A DNA stretch of 13,325 nucleotides, from assembly GCA_002304945.1 (NCBI GenBank), contig DBPQ01000081.1:1480-14804 (forward strand), given 5' to 3'. Source of the DNA: Actinomycetales bacterium UBA1416 (GTDB lineage: Bacteria > Actinomycetota > Actinomycetes > Actinomycetales > Actinomycetaceae). Made by a program: the position numbers and the translations under genes. Positions within the stretch are counted from its first letter, which is position 1. Every line of letters starts with the position of its first letter. This document shows positions 1-8,190 of the stretch, one piece after another. The notes below the pieces were generated by a model, which worked only from the letters and a program-made list of their open reading frames with translations, ran no database searches and was not told the origin of the DNA.

Positions 1-1740
1 CTCCTCGACCTGCCCGGGACGTACTCGCTGCTCGCCCGCTCCCCGGATGAGCAGGTCACAACGGACACCCTCGCCGGGCGGCTCGGCGACGGCGTCGACC
101 TGGCGGTCGTCCTGCTGGACGCCACCGCCGTGCCGCGCTCGCTCTACCTGCTCGGGCAGGTCGCGCAGACCGGCACCCCGGTGGTCGGCGTGCTCACCCG
201 GACCGACCTCGCGCCCGCTGACCCCCGCCGCTTCACCGAGGTGCTCGGCGTGCCGGTCCTCGCCCTCGATCCGCGCGACGGCACGGGCGCCCTCGCGGAG
301 ACGGTGACCGCTGCCCTCGCGCACCCCACCCACGTCCGGGGGATCAGCGCGGACCCCGAGGCCCCGGGCCACCCCACCGCGCACCGCGACCCCGCCGTCC
401 CGCCGGTCACCGCGCAGCTCGCCCGCTCCGAGGCGCTGTTCGCCTGGGTGGAGGAAGCGCGCGCCGCGCTCGGCCTGCCCTCCGAGCACCCCGCCCGCAC
501 CCGCTCCGACCGGATCGACGACGTCCTCCTGCACCCCTGGATCGGGGTACCCGTCTTCGCCGTGGTGATGTGGGCCCTGTTCCAGCTGGCCACGACCGTG
601 GCCGCGCCCGTGATGGCGTGGGCGGGCGGGCTCGTCACCGGACCCGTCGCCGCCGCGGCGACCACCGCGCTCGGCTGGGTGGGTCTCGCCGGCACCGCCG
701 TCGAGGGGCTCGTGGTGGACGGCGTGATCGCCGGGGTCGGGACCGTGGTGTCGTTCGCGCCGCTCATGGCGATGATGTTCCTCGCGATCGCCGTCCTCGA
801 CGACTCCGGCTACCTCGCCCGCGCGGCCTTCGTCGCTGACCGGGCGATGCGGGCCATCGGCCTGGACGGCCGGGCCATCCTGCCTCTCATCGTCGGGTTC
901 GGGTGCAATGTGCCGGCGCTCGCCGCCGTGCGCACTCTTCCCGACGCCCGGCAGCGCACCGTCACGGCGATCCTGGTGCCCTACACCTCGTGTGCCGCCC
1001 GGCTGACCGTGTACGTGATGCTCGGCGCGGCCTTCTTCCCGCGCCATGCCGGAACCGTGATCTTCCTGATGTACGTCCTGTCCATGGTGCTCGTCATCCT
1101 CGCGGGGCTCGCCCTGCGGCGCTCCAGCAGCATGAGCGCGCCGTTGCTCATGGTGCTGCCCGCCTACCAGTTCCCACGCGCCGGCGCCCTCCTCTCCCTC
1201 ACGTGGCAACGCACGCGGGGATTCGTGACCGGGGCGGGGCGCATCATCGTCCTCGTCCTGACGGCCATGTGGGTCCTCATGGCGATCCCGGTGAGCGGGG
1301 AGCACCGCATCGCGGACGTGCCCGTGCAGGACTCGCTCTACGGTGCGGCCGCCGAGGCAGTTGCCCCGGTGTTCGCCCCGGCCGGCTTCGACAGCTGGGA
1401 GGCGAGTGCGGCGCTCATCACGGGGTTCGTGGCCAAGGAGGTGGTGGTGGGCTCCTTCGCCCAGTCCTTCGCGGTGGCCGAGCCGGCGGATCCGGGAAGT
1501 CCCACGGACCTCGGGAGCCGCCTGCGGGAGACGTTCGACGAGAGCTCCGGCGGCCACGGCGCGGCAGCGGCCCTCGCGTTCATGGTGTTCGTGCTCGCCT
1601 ACACCCCGTGCGTCGCCACCCTGGCGGAACAGAAGCGCATCCTGGGGTGGCGGATCACCGGCGCCGCCATGGCGGCGCAGCTCGCGGTCGCGTGGCTCCT
1701 CGCCACCGCCGTCTTCCAGGCGATGCGGGTGATCCTGTGA
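1..1740 (+). CDS. feoB: Ferrous iron transporter FeoB, 5'-truncated by the window edge
   Basis: FeoB is an inner-membrane Fe(II) transporter with a cytosolic G-protein domain. The visible 579 residues begin at the G3 motif (DLPGTYSL, residues 3-10), so the G1/P-loop lies before the window. The probable G4 motif is TRTD (66-69) in place of the usual NxxD. A hydrophilic linker leads to the membrane domain from about residue 178 (HPWIGVP). Both Gate signatures are present: GFGCNVPA (299-306, Cys302) and YTPC (534-537, Cys537), with FVAKEVVVG between them; I infer these Cys line the pore as proposed for the family. The TGA stop overlaps the GTG start of the FeoC-like gene, so the two are probably translationally coupled. 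FeoA is not visible and may lie upstream. Family assignment is firm; only the N-terminus is missing. Confidence 0.96.
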   Translation, partial: LLDLPGTYSLLARSPDEQVTTDTLAGRLGDGVDLAVVLLDATAVPRSLYLLGQVAQTGTPVVGVLTRTDLAPADPRRFTEVLGVPVLALDPRDGTGALAETVTAALAHPTHVRGISADPEAPGHPTAHRDPAVPPVTAQLARSEALFAWVEEARAALGLPSEHPARTRSDRIDDVLLHPWIGVPVFAVVMWALFQLATTVAAPVMAWAGGLVTGPVAAAATTALGWVGLAGTAVEGLVVDGVIAGVGTVVSFAPLMAMMFLAIAVLDDSGYLARAAFVADRAMRAIGLDGRAILPLIVGFGCNVPALAAVRTLPDARQRTVTAILVPYTSCAARLTVYVMLGAAFFPRHAGTVIFLMYVLSMVLVILAGLALRRSSSMSAPLLMVLPAYQFPRAGALLSLTWQRTRGFVTGAGRIIVLVLTAMWVLMAIPVSGEHRIADVPVQDSLYGAAAEAVAPVFAPAGFDSWEASAALITGFVAKEVVVGSFAQSFAVAEPADPGSPTDLGSRLRETFDESSGGHGAAAALAFMVFVLAYTPCVATLAEQKRILGWRITGAAMAAQLAVAWLLATAVFQAMRVIL

Positions 1741-1958
1741 ACCTGCTCGACCTGCTCCGCCGCGGTGCCACCATCGACGCCGCGGCCTCCGGCGCGGGCC
1801 TCGACCGCGAGATGGCCGCGATCATGGTGGACCACTACCAGCGGGCCGGCCTCATCGAGCTGCCCCGGGCCGCCGCGTGCACCGACTGCGGCACCACCGC
1901 CCGGCGCCCGCTGGGCTGCGCGGGCTGCCCGTTCGCCGAGCCGCGACGGGCCGGATAG
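1737..1958 (+). CDS. FeoC-like small Cys-rich protein
   Basis: A 73-residue protein starting at GTG within the last codons of feoB (4-nt overlap GTGA). Residues 1-45 look like a small helical winged-helix fold (LLDLLRRGATIDAAASGAG, then a helix ending HYQRAGLIE). A cysteine cluster follows: Cys48-x2-Cys51-x9-Cys61-x2-Cys64. FeoC proteins are small, lie at the end of feo operons, combine a winged helix with a cysteine cluster that can hold an Fe-S cluster, and have been linked to FeoB stability or regulation. Size, position and Cys pattern all fit. The C-x2-C pairs could bind zinc instead of Fe-S; the sequence cannot decide. Start choice rests on the overlap; Met26 and Met30 would cut the helical domain. 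Confidence 0.8.
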   Translation: MNLLDLLRRGATIDAAASGAGLDREMAAIMVDHYQRAGLIELPRAAACTDCGTTARRPLGCAGCPFAEPRRAG

Positions 1959-2005
1959 CGGGACGCCGGCCCCTCGACAGCCGCCGGGGTGCGAGACTGC
2001 GAGGC

Positions 2006-4864
2006 GTGACGACGACGTTGACTGGCTTCGTTCCCGACCTCCGTGCCGCCCTGCGGGGCGAGGTGGACGACTCGGACCGGCGCCGTGCCGAGTACTCGAC
2101 CGACGCCTCGAACTACCGGGTGGTCCCCCAGGTGGTCGCCTACCCGTGGGACGCGGCCGACGTCGCCGCCTGCCTCGAGGTGGCCCGGCAGCACGGCGTG
2201 CCCCTCACCTCCCGCGGGGCGGGCACCTCGGTGGCGGGCAACGCCGTCGGGACCGGCCTGGTGCTCGACTTCAGCCGCCACATGAACCGCATCCACGCCC
2301 TCGACCCGGAGGCGCGCACCGCCGTCGTCGAGCCCGGCGTGGTGATGGCGGCGCTCCAGGACGCGGCGGCACCGCACGGCCTCCGGTTCGGCCCGGACCC
2401 CTCGACGTGGACTCGGGCCACGCTCGGCGGGATGATCGGCAACAACGCCTGCGGGCCACGGGCCGTCGCCTACGGGCGGACGGCCGACAACGTCGTCGCC
2501 CTCGACATCCTCGACGGCACGGGCCGGGCGATCCACGCGGCCCGTGACCTCGCGGTGGTCCCGGGGCTGGGTGACCTGGTGGACGCGAACCTCGCCACCA
2601 TCCGCACGCAGTTCGGGCGGTTCAAGCGGCAGGTCTCCGGGTACTCCCTCGAGCACCTGCTCCCCGAGAACGGCACCCACCTGGCCCGGATGCTCTCGGG
2701 CAGCGAGGGCACGCTGGGCGTGATCACCGCCGCCACCGTGGACCTCGTCCCGATCCCGTCCCAGCCCGTGCTCGTGGTGCTCGGCTACCCGGACATGCCC
2801 GCCGCCGCCGACGCCGTCCCCGCCCTGCTCGCCCACCAGCCGCTCGCCATCGAGGGCATCGATGCCCGCCTCATCGACGTGGTGCGCCGCCGGCGCGGCG
2901 AGGACGCCGTCCCCCCGCTGCCCGAGGGGGCCGGGTGGCTCCTCATCGAGGTGGGCGGCCCCGATCCCGCGAGCGCCATGGACGCTGCCCGCGCGCTCGC
3001 CGCCGACGGCGGCACGTCCGCCGTCACCATCCACCCCGCCGGCCCCGAGGCGACCGCCCTGTGGCGGATCCGCGCCGATGGCGCGGGCCTGGGGGGCCGC
3101 ACTCCCGCCGGCGAACCCGCGTGGCCGGGGTGGGAGGACGCCGCCGTCCCGCCGGAGCAGCTGGGCGGGTACCTGCGCGGGTTCGAGGCGCTCCTCGACG
3201 CCCACGGCCTCGACGGGCTCCTCTACGGCCACTTCGGGGACGGGTGCGTGCACGTGCGCGTCGACTTCCCCATCCGGGACGCCTCCGGCATCCCCGCCAC
3301 GAAGCGATTCCTGCACGAGGCCGCGGACCTCGCCGTCGCCCACGGCGGCTCCCTGTCCGGGGAGCACGGGGACGGGCGGGCGCGCAGCGAACTGCTGCCG
3401 AAGATGTACGCCCCGGAGGCCCTCGCCCTGTTCGGGCAGGTGAAGGGTCTCTTCGACCCCGACGGGCGGCTGAACCCCGGGATCATCACCGATCCGGAGC
3501 CGCTCGACGTGAACCTGCGCCGCCCGGCCGCCCGGCGAACCGGGTCGCGCGGCTTCTCCTTCTCCCACGACGACCACGACTTCACGACCGCCGTGCACCG
3601 GTGCACCGGCGTGGGCAAGTGCCGGGCGGACAACTCGGGTGCGGGTGGCTTCATGTGCCCCAGCTACCAGGCGACGAGGGACGAGAAGGACGCCACCCGC
3701 GGCCGCGCCCGGGTGCTCCAGGAGGTCACGAACGGCTCCCTGCTGTACCGCTGGAACTCCGAGGAGGTGCGCGAGTCCCTTGACCTGTGCCTCGCCTGCA
3801 AGGCCTGCTCCTCGGACTGCCCCGCCGGCGTGGACATGGCGAAGTACCGCTCCGAGGTCCTGTACCGCTCGTGGAAGGGCCGGATCCGGCCCATCACCCA
3901 CTACCTGCTCGGCAAGCTGCCCCTCTGGGGCCACCTGGTCACCGGCGTCCCGGGCCTCGCCTCCCTCGCCAACCTCGCCTTCCGCTTCCGCCCGCTCACG
4001 ACGGCGGTACTGAAGGTCGGTGGCATGGACACGCGCCGGAGCATGGTGGCGTTCGAGACCGCCCCGCTCGCGCCCTGGTGGGAGCGCCGCGCGCGCGAAC
4101 GGGCGGAGGCCGCCGTCGCCGGCGAGGCCAGTTCGGCGGGCATGGGCCGGCCGGTGCTCGTGTGGGCGGACTCCTTCTCCCACACCCTCGACTCCGGGCC
4201 CGCGAAGGCGCTCGTCGAGCTGCTGGAGAACGCGGGGTACGACGTCATGCTCGCGCCGGCCGACGCGTGCTGCGGGCTCACCTGGATCACCACCGGTCAG
4301 CTGGACGTCGCGAAGCGGAAGCAGCGCCACCTCCTCGACCTCCTCGGGCCGCTCGCCGTCAACGGCATCCCGATCGTCGGGGTCGAGCCGAGCTGCACGG
4401 CGGTCCTGCGGGACGACATGGTCGACCTCCTGCCGGACGACCCGCGCGCGGTGGCCGTCTCCCGCGCCACCTTCACGCTCGCGGAGCTCCTCACCCATCC
4501 CGAGTTCGGCCCGGGGGACAGGTGGTCGCCCCCGGATCTCACCGGGCTCGAGGTCGTGGCCCAGCCGCACTGCCACCACTACTCCGTGATGGGGTGGGAT
4601 GCGGACGCCCAGCTCCTCCGCGACGCCGGCGCCCAGCTCACCACCCTGACCGGCTGCTGCGGGCTCGCCGGGAACTTCGGCATGGAGGCGGGCCACTACG
4701 AGGTGTCCGTGGCCGTGGCGGAGAACTCGCTCCTGCCGGCCCTGCGGGACAAGCCTGGGGCGGTGTACCTCGCCGACGGCTTCTCCTGCCGGACCCAGGC
4801 CGCGCAGCTCGCGGACCGGCACGGCGTCCACCTGGCTGAACTGTTGCTGCGTGGCCGCCCCTGA
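2006..4864 (+). CDS. FAD/Fe-S D-2-hydroxyacid dehydrogenase (YdiJ-like)
   Basis: A 952-residue fusion of a VAO-type flavin dehydrogenase and an iron-sulfur electron-transfer half. The FAD-binding domain includes RGAGTSVAGNAVG (about 70-82) and TRATLGGMIGNNACG (about 135-149). The FAD-oxidase C-terminal domain carries GHFGDGCVHVR and SGEHGDGRARSE, the usual substrate/metal His motifs. Fe-S ligands follow: Cys533-x5-Cys539-x11-Cys551-Pro and Cys595-x2-Cys598-x2-Cys601-x3-Cys605-Pro. Two CCG elements come last: CCG at 755-757 and CCGLAGNFG from 884, with HCHH at 855-858. Length and order match YdiJ-type proteins (about 1,000 aa), which oxidise D-2-hydroxyacids such as D-lactate or D-2-hydroxyglutarate; the exact substrate is not visible. 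The GTG at 2006 is chosen because the frame upstream lies over the feoC-like gene. No strong Shine-Dalgarno is seen. The gene follows the feoC-like gene by 47 bp, so co-transcription is possible. Confidence 0.9.
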   Translation: MTTTLTGFVPDLRAALRGEVDDSDRRRAEYSTDASNYRVVPQVVAYPWDAADVAACLEVARQHGVPLTSRGAGTSVAGNAVGTGLVLDFSRHMNRIHALDPEARTAVVEPGVVMAALQDAAAPHGLRFGPDPSTWTRATLGGMIGNNACGPRAVAYGRTADNVVALDILDGTGRAIHAARDLAVVPGLGDLVDANLATIRTQFGRFKRQVSGYSLEHLLPENGTHLARMLSGSEGTLGVITAATVDLVPIPSQPVLVVLGYPDMPAAADAVPALLAHQPLAIEGIDARLIDVVRRRRGEDAVPPLPEGAGWLLIEVGGPDPASAMDAARALAADGGTSAVTIHPAGPEATALWRIRADGAGLGGRTPAGEPAWPGWEDAAVPPEQLGGYLRGFEALLDAHGLDGLLYGHFGDGCVHVRVDFPIRDASGIPATKRFLHEAADLAVAHGGSLSGEHGDGRARSELLPKMYAPEALALFGQVKGLFDPDGRLNPGIITDPEPLDVNLRRPAARRTGSRGFSFSHDDHDFTTAVHRCTGVGKCRADNSGAGGFMCPSYQATRDEKDATRGRARVLQEVTNGSLLYRWNSEEVRESLDLCLACKACSSDCPAGVDMAKYRSEVLYRSWKGRIRPITHYLLGKLPLWGHLVTGVPGLASLANLAFRFRPLTTAVLKVGGMDTRRSMVAFETAPLAPWWERRARERAEAAVAGEASSAGMGRPVLVWADSFSHTLDSGPAKALVELLENAGYDVMLAPADACCGLTWITTGQLDVAKRKQRHLLDLLGPLAVNGIPIVGVEPSCTAVLRDDMVDLLPDDPRAVAVSRATFTLAELLTHPEFGPGDRWSPPDLTGLEVVAQPHCHHYSVMGWDADAQLLRDAGAQLTTLTGCCGLAGNFGMEAGHYEVSVAVAENSLLPALRDKPGAVYLADGFSCRTQAAQLADRHGVHLAELLLRGRP

Positions 4865-4874
4865 ACGTCCATGC

Positions 4875-4880
4875 AAGAAT
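4875..4880 (+). promoter_or_regulatory. Possible extended -10 element upstream of the RAMA-protein gene
   Basis: The 56-bp gap after the flavoprotein gene is less GC-rich than its surroundings and contains TGC followed by AAGAAT, a 4/6 match to a sigma-70-like -10 with an upstream TG (4872-4873). No convincing -35 lies 16-18 bp upstream. It is a weak candidate that would give a leader of about 35 nt. Confidence 0.25.
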
Positions 4881-4920
4881 GAGATCCTCCCGATCCCACC
4901 ACTTTCCGTCAGGTAGCTGA

Positions 4921-5949
4921 ATGTTGCTGTTCGAGTTCGACCAGGGGCAACTCTTCCCCACCCAGTTCGGGTGGCGTTCTCCCGAGGACATCGATCCCGA
5001 GGTGATGGCGGCCGTGCGTGACCAGGTGCTCCAGCTCATCGGACGGCCGCTCTTCCCGATTCAATGGACCGGGGCCGAGGGCTCCCACGCGGCACGCCGC
5101 GAGCCCAACCGTCTGGTCGCGATGGACGCCTCCGGGCAGGTGGTGAGCGTCGAGGTGGTGGCCGCGTTGGACTCGGTGGGCCTCGTCGACGCCCTCGCGC
5201 GCTCCGGCCGCACGGCCGCGCTCGGGTGGCTCGACCTCGCCGACCTCTACCCGCGTGGTGCGGCCGTGTTCCGCCGTGACTGGAACGTGTTCCGCGAGTC
5301 CCTGCCGCCACGGCCGATCCCCGGCCCCCGGCTGTACGTGGTCACCGGGCGGGTGGCCGACGACGTGCGGCCGGCCCTCGAACTGCTCGCCGACTCGGGC
5401 GTGGAGGTGTTCGAGGTCTCCCAGCGCGAGCTGGCGAACGGGCGCCGCTTCATCGAGGTCACCGAGCCCTTCCGCGTCACCGTTCCCACCCTGAACGCCT
5501 GGGCGGCGCTCGCTGCCGGACGCCGTCCCGGCCTGGTGCTCGACCACGACGAGGACATCCGGCGGCTGCTGTCCGTGGCCCCGGACGGGCAGAACATCGA
5601 CGCCGACATCGTCGAGACCCCCGGTGCCGTGCGCCCGTTCGAGGAGGACGCCGGGGAGGTCGATCCCCTCCTGCTCGCTGTCGGCGAGGCCTGCGGGGAG
5701 GACACGCCGCTGGTGTGGCACCAGCTCCGCAAGGGCCTGCGTCACGACGCCGTGCTCCGCACCGACGGGACGATCGTGCTGCCGGACGGCCGGGAGTTCA
5801 CCGACCCGTCACGGGCGGCCGGCGTGGCATCCGGGCGCACCGGCGTCGACGGCTGGGCCGTGTGGCGGGTGACCGACGGCGGCCCCACCCTCGCGGAGGC
5901 GCGCGCCGAGGTCGCCGCGCCGCGGCCGCACCACGAGCCCCGTCACTGA
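4921..5949 (+). CDS. Uncharacterised protein with C-terminal RAMA-like modified-DNA reader domain
   Basis: 342 residues, function unknown. Residues about 262-328 fit the RAMA (restriction enzyme adenine methylase associated) pattern: a lead helix (WHQLRKGLRHDAVLR), TDGTIVLPDGREF, an AA-containing segment, then GVDGWAVWRV and a closing LAEAR. RAMA domains are predicted readers of modified DNA in restriction-like and DNA-repair contexts. Residues about 60-180 (NRLVAMDASGQVVSVEVVAALD, then LVDALARSG and RLYVVTGRVADDV) resemble a RecB/NucS-like PD-(D/E)XK fold, with Asp69 and Glu78 placed like acidic residues but VEVV where an E-x-K lysine would stand. I infer a related but possibly inactive fold. 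No signal peptide or membrane segment is seen. ATG at 4921 is preceded by a weak AGGT at 4911. Its stop lies 1 bp from the stop of the convergent hydrolase gene. No methylase or partner nuclease is adjacent. Confidence 0.7.
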   Translation: MLLFEFDQGQLFPTQFGWRSPEDIDPEVMAAVRDQVLQLIGRPLFPIQWTGAEGSHAARREPNRLVAMDASGQVVSVEVVAALDSVGLVDALARSGRTAALGWLDLADLYPRGAAVFRRDWNVFRESLPPRPIPGPRLYVVTGRVADDVRPALELLADSGVEVFEVSQRELANGRRFIEVTEPFRVTVPTLNAWAALAAGRRPGLVLDHDEDIRRLLSVAPDGQNIDADIVETPGAVRPFEEDAGEVDPLLLAVGEACGEDTPLVWHQLRKGLRHDAVLRTDGTIVLPDGREFTDPSRAAGVASGRTGVDGWAVWRVTDGGPTLAEARAEVAAPRPHHEPRH

Positions 5950-5950
5950 G

Positions 5951-6979
5951 TCACCGCCGGACGTAGGCCCCCATCCAGCGGCGCAGCTCCGCGTAGGCGC
6001 GCGCCCGGACGGGGGCGGCGGACAGCAGCACGTCGTGGATCGCGCCGTCGAAGCGGGCGAGCGTGACGAGCTGTCCGAGTTGGGTGGAGCGGCGCGCGAT
6101 CTGTGTGACGTCGAGGACGGTGTCCACGCCCCGCAGCTCCTGCGACCAGCGGGTGGTGATCAGCGTGCGGGTGGAGGACAGCACGAGGACCGGACAGGTC
6201 ACCGTCAGCCCCTCGGCCACCTGCGCGTGGCCCGCGAGGATGGCGCTCAGCCAGCCGGGACGTACCGGCATGGACGGGAAGGTGCGCCACGCGTCGTTCG
6301 TGTCCCAGCCGTCGTAGAACGGGTCACCCTCCGTGCCCTCCGGGCGGGGCCCGTCCACCTCCTCGTCCCAGCCGTGGAGCACCCGGTAGTAGAAGCCGGG
6401 GTCGCCCAGGGGCAGGACGGAGGTGGGGATCCGGCGGGCGAGGGTGTCCACCAGCAGCGGCCCGGCCGAGCGGAGCAGCTGGGAGCCCTGCAGCTCCAGC
6501 CACGGGGCGTTCAGGACAAGGGCCCGCAGCGCCCCGGGGTGGCGGTGGGCCCACAGGGCCGCGGTGAGGCCGCCCGTCGAGTGCCCCATCAGCACCAGGT
6601 CGGTGCCCACGCCCTGCTCCTGGCGCACCACGTCGAGGGCCGCGTGCAGGTCCTCGTCATAGGTCGACAGGCTGGCCATGTAGCCGGGCAGCTGGTGCTC
6701 CCGGAGCGACCGCCCGTACTTGCGCAGGTCCAGGGCGTAGAAGGCCCCGCCCCCGGCGGCCACCTCGCGGGCGAGCTCCCGCTGGTGGAAGTAGTCGTTC
6801 CAGCCGTGCAGGTACAGCAGGGCGAACGACGGCGCCGCCGGGGTTCCGGGGAGTGCCCCGGGGTCGTCTGCGGGCCGGTGCCGGACGAGGGTGGCGACCA
6901 CCTCGCCCTCGTCGTCGTCGAGGAGGGGGAGGGTGCGGGCCTCGAAGCCCGCCCCGAGCACGTCGGGTTGCCAACTCAT
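5951..6979 (-). CDS. Alpha/beta hydrolase (serine hydrolase, monoacylglycerol-lipase-like)
   Basis: 342 residues with a complete alpha/beta-hydrolase core. The oxyanion-hole region is LYLHGWND (about 55-62), followed by LDLRKYGRS. The nucleophile elbow is GHSTGG with Ser134. The catalytic His is probably His315 in GAIHDVLLS. The acid is not in the usual GxxD loop after strand 7; Asp290 (VLDV) or Asp286 are candidates. There is no signal peptide, so it is probably cytosolic. It is the third gene of the metY-metX-hydrolase run, 44 bp downstream of metX on the same strand, so it is probably co-transcribed. The substrate is unknown; lipase, esterase and peptidase activities are all possible in this family. 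GGAGA lies only about 1-2 nt before the ATG, an unusually short spacing, so the exact start is less certain. Confidence 0.85.
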   Translation of the reverse strand: MSWQPDVLGAGFEARTLPLLDDDEGEVVATLVRHRPADDPGALPGTPAAPSFALLYLHGWNDYFHQRELAREVAAGGGAFYALDLRKYGRSLREHQLPGYMASLSTYDEDLHAALDVVRQEQGVGTDLVLMGHSTGGLTAALWAHRHPGALRALVLNAPWLELQGSQLLRSAGPLLVDTLARRIPTSVLPLGDPGFYYRVLHGWDEEVDGPRPEGTEGDPFYDGWDTNDAWRTFPSMPVRPGWLSAILAGHAQVAEGLTVTCPVLVLSSTRTLITTRWSQELRGVDTVLDVTQIARRSTQLGQLVTLARFDGAIHDVLLSAAPVRARAYAELRRWMGAYVRR

Positions 6980-7023
6980 GTCTCCATTGTCGCGCTCCGG
7001 CGGCCCCGCCGCAGGTCAGCGCG

Positions 7024-8190
7024 TCAGCGGTGGAGCCAGGTCCGCTCGGCGGAGCGGAGGAAGCGGCCGAGGAGCGCCGAGACCTGGTCGTGCTCCACGA
7101 GGAAGCCGTCGTGGCCGCAGTCCGAGCGGATCCACTGCAGGGGCTCGGCGTGCGGGGCGTGCCGCACCACCTGCTCCAGCTCGTGGGGGAGGAAGAGCCG
7201 GTCGGTGTCCACCCCGATCACCAGCACGCGGGCCTGGATCTGCGACAGGGCGATGTCCACCCCGCCGCGGTCCCGGCCCACGTCGTGCGTCATCATGGCG
7301 CGCGTGATCGCGAGGTAGGAGTTGGCGTCGAAGCGGCGCGCCAGCTTCCAGCCCGCGTGGTCCAGGTAGGACTCCACGGCGTAGCGGCCACCCTCGAGCG
7401 GTTCCTCCGCGTGCTGCTGCAACCGGTAGAAGCGGTCCTGCAGCTCGGCGGCCGAGCGGTAGGAGACGTGCGCGATCTGGCGGGCGAGAGCGAGTCCGGC
7501 GGCCGGTCCGTGGCCCACGGGGGCGTCGTAGTAGTCCCCGCCGCGGAAGTTCGGGTCCCCCTGGATGGCCAGGATCTGGGTGTGGGCGAGGGCGAGCTGC
7601 TCGGCGGACGTGGCGGCGTTCGAGGCGATGACGGCGAGCCGGCCCACCCGCTCCGGGAACTGGATCGCCCACTCGACCGCCCGCTGGCCGCCCATGGAGG
7701 CGCCCACCACGAGCGCCCACCGACGCACGCCGAGGTGGTCGGCGAGGAGCGCCTCGGCCGCCACCTGGTCCCGGGCCGTGACCTGGGGGAAACGCGAGCC
7801 CCAGGGGGCGCCGTCAGGCGCCGTCGACGCCGGGCCCGTGGTCCCCTGGCAACCGCCGAGGATGTTGGGGGCCACCACGTAGTAGCGGGAGGTGTCGATG
7901 GCCTTGCCGGGGCCGACGACGGCCTCCCACCACCCGGCCGTCGGGTGGCCGTCCCCGGCGGGGCCGACGACGTGGGAGTCCCCGGTCAGGGCGTGCAGCA
8001 CGAGCACCGCGTTGTCGCCGGCCTCGTTGAGTTCGCCCCAGGTCTCGTAGGCGACGGTCACGGGGAGCTGCCGCCCGGTGTCCAGCAGGATCTCGCCGAT
8101 GTCCACGAACCGGCGCCCACCCACCGGGTCCCCCTCCCGCCACGCACCGGTGGCGGGAAGGGTGGCCGGATCGACCGTCTGCCGGCTCAT
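7024..8190 (-). CDS. metX: Homoserine O-acetyltransferase MetX
   Basis: 388 residues, the usual length for MetX. The enzyme transfers an acyl group from acyl-CoA to homoserine, opening methionine synthesis. Family signatures are present: LVLHALTGDSH (63-73), NILGGCQGTTGPAS (109-122), the nucleophile elbow GASMGGQ with Ser165, Asp330 in GVDTDRLFLP, and His360 in CGHDGFL, giving a complete Ser-Asp-His triad. Some MetX-fold enzymes use succinyl-CoA instead; acetyl-CoA is the default expectation here, and MetY next door fits O-acetylhomoserine as the product. The ATG start overlaps the metY stop by 4 nt (ATGA), so translation is probably coupled; no strong independent Shine-Dalgarno is seen. Confidence 0.95.
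   Translation of the reverse strand: MSRQTVDPATLPATGAWREGDPVGGRRFVDIGEILLDTGRQLPVTVAYETWGELNEAGDNAVLVLHALTGDSHVVGPAGDGHPTAGWWEAVVGPGKAIDTSRYYVVAPNILGGCQGTTGPASTAPDGAPWGSRFPQVTARDQVAAEALLADHLGVRRWALVVGASMGGQRAVEWAIQFPERVGRLAVIASNAATSAEQLALAHTQILAIQGDPNFRGGDYYDAPVGHGPAAGLALARQIAHVSYRSAAELQDRFYRLQQHAEEPLEGGRYAVESYLDHAGWKLARRFDANSYLAITRAMMTHDVGRDRGGVDIALSQIQARVLVIGVDTDRLFLPHELEQVVRHAPHAEPLQWIRSDCGHDGFLVEHDQVSALLGRFLRSAERTWLHR

Noticed and set aside
1877..2005. N-terminal extension of the flavoprotein to 1877
   Set aside because: The extra 43 codons mostly overlap the feoC-like gene and read as Arg/Gly-rich shadow; the family N-terminus fits the GTG at 2006.
1835..4876. 1013-codon open frame on the minus strand
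   Set aside because: It is an antisense shadow of the flavoprotein gene in GC-rich DNA; its translation is low-complexity Gly/Arg/Val/His without family motifs.
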